From NCBI GenBank assembly GCA_028712845.1, contig JAQTPO010000081.1, forward strand, positions 1 through 8,912: a stretch of DNA of 8,912 bases, given 5' to 3'. Origin of the DNA: Dehalococcoidales bacterium. Lineage in GTDB: Bacteria > Chloroflexota > Dehalococcoidia > Dehalococcoidales > Fen-1064. The notes below the pieces were generated by a model. That model did not search any database, was not told where the DNA came from, and saw nothing but the letters and a program-made list of their open reading frames with translations. The position numbers and the translations under genes were made by a program. Below, in pieces: positions 5,763-8,912 of the stretch; positions within the stretch are counted from its first letter, which is position 1, and every line of letters starts with the position of its first letter.

Positions 5763-6551
5763 ATGGTTGACATTAAGAAAATCAACGAGGCTTTCAACAC
5801 CTATCTTCGTCCTCAGACCTTCCCTCTCGCCATCAGGATGTGCCAGTCAGCAGATGAACTGCCGGAGAAAGTCAGAATCCCAAAACGTGACATGGGAATC
5901 GATATTTCCCTTTGCCATGCGATTGCAGTGGCGCGGGTGTACGGCTGGACAATAGCAGTCGATAAGTATCAGTCCTGCTATGCCGCCGGACTCAGTTTAG
6001 GCTTTCTGCCGCTTCTGCCGGATGTTGTCGATGGCAGTTATCAGGCAGCTCTGGGGCTATGGGGAAATACCAAAGAACAAGCAGCCGCCGCTGTTAAAGA
6101 AATGCCCAAATTCGATTATGGCAAATATAAATACGCGCTAATTGCACCGATAGATAAAACTACCTTCGAACCACACGTTTTTCTTTTCTACGGGAATCCG
6201 GCTCAGGTCTGGATATTACTCAATGCCTATCTATCCGGCAATGGCAAGCGTGCCCTTAATCTCACGATGAAAGTCGGCGGAGGTTGTAATACTTATCTCA
6301 CAAAAGCAATGCAGCAGGACGAAGCCCAGTTTGCCATCGTAGGCACAGGGGAAAGGCTGGTTCCGCATCCTCAGGACTCAGAATGCGCCTTCTCAGTGCC
6401 TGTCAGCAAAATAGAAAAGACGGTCCAGGGTCTGGAGAAAGGTTACAAGACCGGCGTCTTCAGGTATCCCGTCCCGAATTTCCTGCGCTACAATTCACAG
6501 CACCCTCCGGGATATGATAAGATGAGAAGTCATTTGTTAGGAGAATCTTAG
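5763..6551 (+). CDS. DUF169 family protein
   Basis: The 262-residue protein resembles the DUF169 family (uncharacterised, found in archaea and anaerobic bacteria). Typical segments are [12 protein letters not shown] (15-26), the early [13 protein letters not shown] region (50-62) with C51, [13 protein letters not shown] (69-81) with C72, [14 protein letters not shown] (137-150) and [13 protein letters not shown] (171-183) with C175. The spaced, conserved-looking cysteines C27, C51, C72, C175 and C208 may bind a metal or cofactor, but this is inference. There is no signal peptide or membrane span. The ATG follows a strong GGAGG SD with a six-base spacer, so good translation is expected. It lies 28 bp before the rph start on the same strand and is probably co-transcribed with it. 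No function is known. Confidence 0.87.
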   Translation: MVDIKKINEAFNTYLRPQTFPLAIRMCQSADELPEKVRIPKRDMGIDISLCHAIAVARVYGWTIAVDKYQSCYAAGLSLGFLPLLPDVVDGSYQAALGLWGNTKEQAAAAVKEMPKFDYGKYKYALIAPIDKTTFEPHVFLFYGNPAQVWILLNAYLSGNGKRALNLTMKVGGGCNTYLTKAMQQDEAQFAIVGTGERLVPHPQDSECAFSVPVSKIEKTVQGLEKGYKTGVFRYPVPNFLRYNSQHPPGYDKMRSHLLGES

Positions 6552-6579
6552 TTATACCAGATTGGAAGGAAGAGCTATT

Positions 6580-7311
6580 TTGAAAAGAGGCGATGGACGA
6601 ACCTACGACCAATTAAGACCTGTAAAAATAACCCCCGGTTTTCAGAGTTTTGCGGAAGGCTCCGTGTTAATTGAGCTGGGACGCACACGCGTAGTGTGCT
6701 CGGTCAGCATGGAAGATAGAGTACCGTCATTCCTGAGAAATAGCGGCACAGGCTGGGTTACGGCGGAATACTCGATGTTGCCGAGAGCCACGCTCATCCG
6801 GACCGAACGTGAATCTGCCCGCGGGAGGGTTTCCGGCAGGAGCCAGGAAATTCAGCGCTTAATCGGGCGGTCATTAAGGGCTGTTACCGATATGAAATCT
6901 ATCGGGGAAAGAACATTCACAATCGATTGCGATGTTTTGCAGGCAGACGGCGGCACCAGAACCGCCGCTATCACCGGCGCCTATGTCGCGCTCTATCTGG
7001 CAATGGACAAACTGGCAAATATGGGTGTCATTTCCTCGGTTCCGCTGAATTATGCCGTAGCCGCAACCAGCGTAGGCGTGGCTCACGGCACAAGACTGCT
7101 GGACCTGTGCTATGATGAAGACTCTCAGGCTGAAGCTGATTGCAATATCGTTATGACCGGCAAAGGCGAGTTCGTAGAAATTCAGGGCACCGCTGAGACC
7201 AAGCCATTCAACAAGGAAACACTCGATTTTCTGCTGTCATTAGCGGAGAAGGGTATCAGGGAACTATTTGCAGTGCAAAAGGCAGTGATTGATGCTGCCC
7301 GACGACGATAG
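6580..7311 (+). CDS. rph: Ribonuclease PH
   Basis: RNase PH is a phosphorolytic 3'-5' exoribonuclease that trims tRNA 3' ends; it works as a hexameric ring in the cytoplasm. The 243-residue product has the full family pattern: [15 protein letters not shown] (3-17), the arginine-rich stretch [20 protein letters not shown] (78-97) that binds phosphate and [22 protein letters not shown] (116-134), and [16 protein letters not shown] (179-194) with the metal-binding aspartates D181 and D187. Length is normal. The start is TTG at 6580, preceded by GGAAGGA with about nine bases spacing. An earlier in-frame TTG at 6562 overlaps that SD, lacks its own close SD and would add six residues absent from the family. 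rph is often next to the rdgB-type nucleotide pyrophosphatase gene; that gene is not here. Upstream is the DUF169 gene. Confidence 0.97.
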   Translation: MKRGDGRTYDQLRPVKITPGFQSFAEGSVLIELGRTRVVCSVSMEDRVPSFLRNSGTGWVTAEYSMLPRATLIRTERESARGRVSGRSQEIQRLIGRSLRAVTDMKSIGERTFTIDCDVLQADGGTRTAAITGAYVALYLAMDKLANMGVISSVPLNYAVAATSVGVAHGTRLLDLCYDEDSQAEADCNIVMTGKGEFVEIQGTAETKPFNKETLDFLLSLAEKGIRELFAVQKAVIDAARRR

Positions 7312-7338
7312 GTAAAAGCTCCGCATGGTTAAGGATGT

Positions 7339-7365
7339 TTAAGGAGGGCGTTTAGCCCTCCTTAA
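7339..7365. terminator. Stem-loop between convergent rph and proA
   Basis: TTAAGGAGGGC (7339-7349) and GCCCTCCTTAA (7355-7365) form a perfect 11-bp stem with the five-base loop GTTTA. It is placed 27 bp after the rph stop and about 80 bp beyond the proA stop, so it can serve both strands. Neither strand has a clear T-run after it, so it is not a textbook intrinsic terminator, but a bidirectional terminator or RNA end-protecting hairpin is likely. Confidence 0.65.
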
Positions 7366-7372
7366 CGTTAAA

Positions 7373-7440
7373 CAGTCTCCCCACCACACTGAGATACATT
7401 CGCGGAATTTACACTGAGGAACGAAGCGCTCAGCATGACA
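7373..7440 (-). repeat. Dispersed intergenic repeat, copy 4
   Basis: On the minus strand it reads TGTCATGCTGAGCGCTTCG, then TTCCTCAGTGTAAATTCCG, then CGAATGTATCTCAGTGTGG, nearly identical to copy 2. It fills the gap between the terminator-like stem-loop and the proA stop, ending 7 bp from the stop. Only one TGTCAT end is present; the other half seen in copies 1 and 3 is missing or replaced by the stem-loop. Confidence 0.72.
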
Positions 7441-7447
7441 ACAACCG

Positions 7448-8722
7448 TTACGGTCTGACCTGTCCGTTGCCGAAGATGAGCCACTTGTAAGTTGTCAATT
7501 CCTTCAGACCCAGAGGCCCGCGGGCGTGCATCTTTTGCGTGCTGATGCCCATTTCCGCACCTAAACCGAACTGACCGCCATCCGTGAAGCGGGTGCTGGC
7601 ATTGACATAGACACAAGCAGCATCCACTTCGTTGAGGAAGCGCATACCGGAGCTGTAATCCTCGGTGACGATGGCTTCGGAGTGCCCCGAACCGTACTTT
7701 ACAATATGCTCCAGCGCCTCATCCAAAGAGTCCACCACCTTGACGGCGGCGATGAGCGCCAGGAATTCCTTACCCCAGTCTTCTTTGGTTGCTGCCTTCA
7801 ATTTTAATCCGCGCTTTGTTTTCAGGATTGCCAGCGAGGGTTTATCGCAATGCAGTTCCACACCGGCTTTTGCCAGTTCTCTGGCAACTGCAGGCAGATA
7901 TTTTTCCGCAATACCCTTGTGCACCAGAATCGTATCCAGCGCATTACAAACGGATGGCTTTTGCACCTTGGCGTTATAGACAATCGCTACCGCTTTTTCT
8001 AAATCTGCCGTGAGGTCAACGTAGGTATGACACACACCGATACCGCCGGCAACAACCGGCATCGCCGCATTTTGAGCGACAAACTTGACGAAACTTTCGC
8101 CGCCGCGGGGTATCATCAGGTCGATATATTCGTTCAGCTTCAGCATTTCATTGACCAGAGAGCGGTCGGTATTTTCCACGAACTGCACAGCGCCTTCGGG
8201 GACACCGGCACGGCTTACGGCTTTTTGTACAAGCTTCACCAGCGCTATGTTGGAATTGAAGGCTTCCTTACCGCCGCGGAGAATGACGGCATTACCCGAT
8301 TTCAGACACAAAGTCGAAATATCAATCGTAACGTTGGGACGGCTTTCATACATCGCACCGATAACACCGAGCGGCACCCTCTTTCTGCCGATGAGCAAGC
8401 CATTGGGCATAGTACGCATATCGAAGACCTCACCCACGGGGTCGGGCAGTCCGGCGACGGTCAGCACGTCCTTTGCCATCCCCTCCAGCCGCGCCTCATT
8501 CAGCAGTAATCTGTCCTGCATGGTCTTATTGATGCCGTTAGCATCGGCAGACTTTATGTCTAGCATGTTGGCAGCGAGGATTTCCTTTGTTTTACTCCGC
8601 AGGTCATCGGCAATATTCTTCAGAGCCTGGTTCTTTATATCCGTAGAAAGATAAGCCAGCTTGCGGCTCGCCTCTTTCGCGGCTTTTCCTTTTGCTTTCA
8701 GTTCTGTAATGGCATTTGTCAT
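7448..8722 (-). CDS. proA: Glutamate-5-semialdehyde dehydrogenase (gamma-glutamyl phosphate reductase)
   Basis: This NADPH-dependent enzyme reduces gamma-glutamyl phosphate to glutamate-5-semialdehyde, the second step of proline synthesis from glutamate. The 424-residue product has normal length for ProA and clear aldehyde-dehydrogenase-fold motifs: VPLGVIGAMYESRPNVT (116-132), SGNAVILRGGKEA (142-154), IPRGGES (204-210), the catalytic cysteine C259 in KPSVCNALDT, and the C-terminal DGGQFGLGAEMGIS (381-394) followed by HARGPLGLKELTTYKW. The ATG at 8722 has AGAGGA seven bases upstream, and a promoter stands at 8765-8793. The partner kinase gene proB is not in the window; the short reading frame just upstream does not resemble its C-terminus enough to call. 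It converges with rph across a stem-loop and repeat copy 4. Confidence 0.97.
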   Translation of the reverse strand: MTNAITELKAKGKAAKEASRKLAYLSTDIKNQALKNIADDLRSKTKEILAANMLDIKSADANGINKTMQDRLLLNEARLEGMAKDVLTVAGLPDPVGEVFDMRTMPNGLLIGRKRVPLGVIGAMYESRPNVTIDISTLCLKSGNAVILRGGKEAFNSNIALVKLVQKAVSRAGVPEGAVQFVENTDRSLVNEMLKLNEYIDLMIPRGGESFVKFVAQNAAMPVVAGGIGVCHTYVDLTADLEKAVAIVYNAKVQKPSVCNALDTILVHKGIAEKYLPAVARELAKAGVELHCDKPSLAILKTKRGLKLKAATKEDWGKEFLALIAAVKVVDSLDEALEHIVKYGSGHSEAIVTEDYSSGMRFLNEVDAACVYVNASTRFTDGGQFGLGAEMGISTQKMHARGPLGLKELTTYKWLIFGNGQVRP

Positions 8723-8764
8723 CGGTTTATCCTCTCTGCGTTATCTCATGTCAGGGAATAGCCT

Positions 8765-8793
8765 ATTATAGAGCACTGTGAAATATGACACAA
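8765..8793 (-). promoter_or_regulatory. Promoter for proA
   Basis: On the minus strand TTGTGT (8793-8788), a 17-base spacer and a perfect TATAAT (8770-8765). The predicted start site is about 35 bases before the proA ATG. Confidence 0.6.
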
Positions 8794-8812
8794 CGCTCAA
8801 CTCAAATCATGC

Positions 8813-8911
8813 TTAAACACAACGTTGTTTAATAACAGCTTGAAGCCAATCATAGTATCTCTCTATCCCTACTTCAGTCAGAAAAAGAAAGAAATCAAGT
8901 TTGCCTTGCAT
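8813..8911 (-). CDS. Possible C-terminal end of an unrecognised gene (runs off the right edge)
   Basis: A minus-strand frame stays open from the window end to a TAA at 8813-8815. It gives 32 residues rich in aromatic and hydrophobic amino acids (GKLDFFLFLTEVGIERYY, then DWLQAVIKQRCV). The first codon happens to be ATG at 8911, but this may be internal. A frame of this length can occur by chance. If real, it would be the gene upstream of proA, and the separate proA promoter lies just after its stop. I do not recognise the family. Confidence 0.3.
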   Translation of the reverse strand: MQGKLDFFLFLTEVGIERYYDWLQAVIKQRCV

Positions 8912-8912
8912 C

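Noticed and set aside
8027..8654. Two plus-strand ORFs antisense to proA
   Set aside because: Both are mirror frames of the highly conserved proA coding sequence.
1..8912. CRISPR array, defence system, prophage or toxin-antitoxin locus
   Set aside because: No regularly spaced direct repeats, and no nuclease, integrase, transposase or toxin-like protein was seen; all genes with recognised families are housekeeping or conserved-unknown.

Overview
The window is a stretch of ordinary bacterial chromosome of medium GC, carrying small housekeeping operons separated by repeat-bearing intergenic gaps. Gene content (long-form PyrF, DUF951, DUF2284, DUF169, a minimal zincin) and the dispersed TGTCAT...ATGACA intergenic repeats suggest a Dehalococcoidia-like Chloroflexota bacterium. 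That assignment is an inference from family content and style; no marker gene here proves it. No phage, transposase, CRISPR array, rRNA or tRNA was seen.

Left part, minus strand: a 54-residue ORF of unknown function (1496-1660), lysA (169-1482) and the first 28 codons of a probable holB (1-84) form one likely operon. The SD of lysA overlaps the stop of the small ORF. Upstream on the same strand is a DUF2284 cysteine-rich protein (1840-2496) with a good promoter.

Middle part: pyrF (2800-3618, plus) has a near-consensus promoter and a leader of about 110 nt with an 11-bp inverted repeat. Next is a 60-codon DUF951 gene (3752-3934) that appears to start with CTG, directly after an intergenic repeat. 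It converges with a small lipoprotein gene (3943-4356, minus). Divergent from the lipoprotein is a minimal HExxH zincin (4468-4836, plus). After it comes an orphan OmpR/PhoB-type response regulator (4988-5683, plus) whose likely promoter is overlapped by a perfect palindrome.

Right part: a DUF169 gene (5763-6551) and rph for RNase PH (6580-7311) are 28 bp apart and probably co-transcribed. They converge on proA (7448-8722, minus) across a strong stem-loop. A short unrecognised reading frame on the minus strand runs off the right end.

Four intergenic gaps hold related copies of one repeat family (1684-1790, 2579-2640, 3624-3738, 7373-7440). The genes serve lysine/peptidoglycan precursor (lysA), pyrimidine (pyrF) and proline (proA) synthesis, replication (holB) and RNA processing (rph); they do not form a single pathway. 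I found no convincing new multi-gene system. The most interesting points are the repeat family, the CTG-started DUF951 gene, the pyrF leader and the response-regulator operator candidate.
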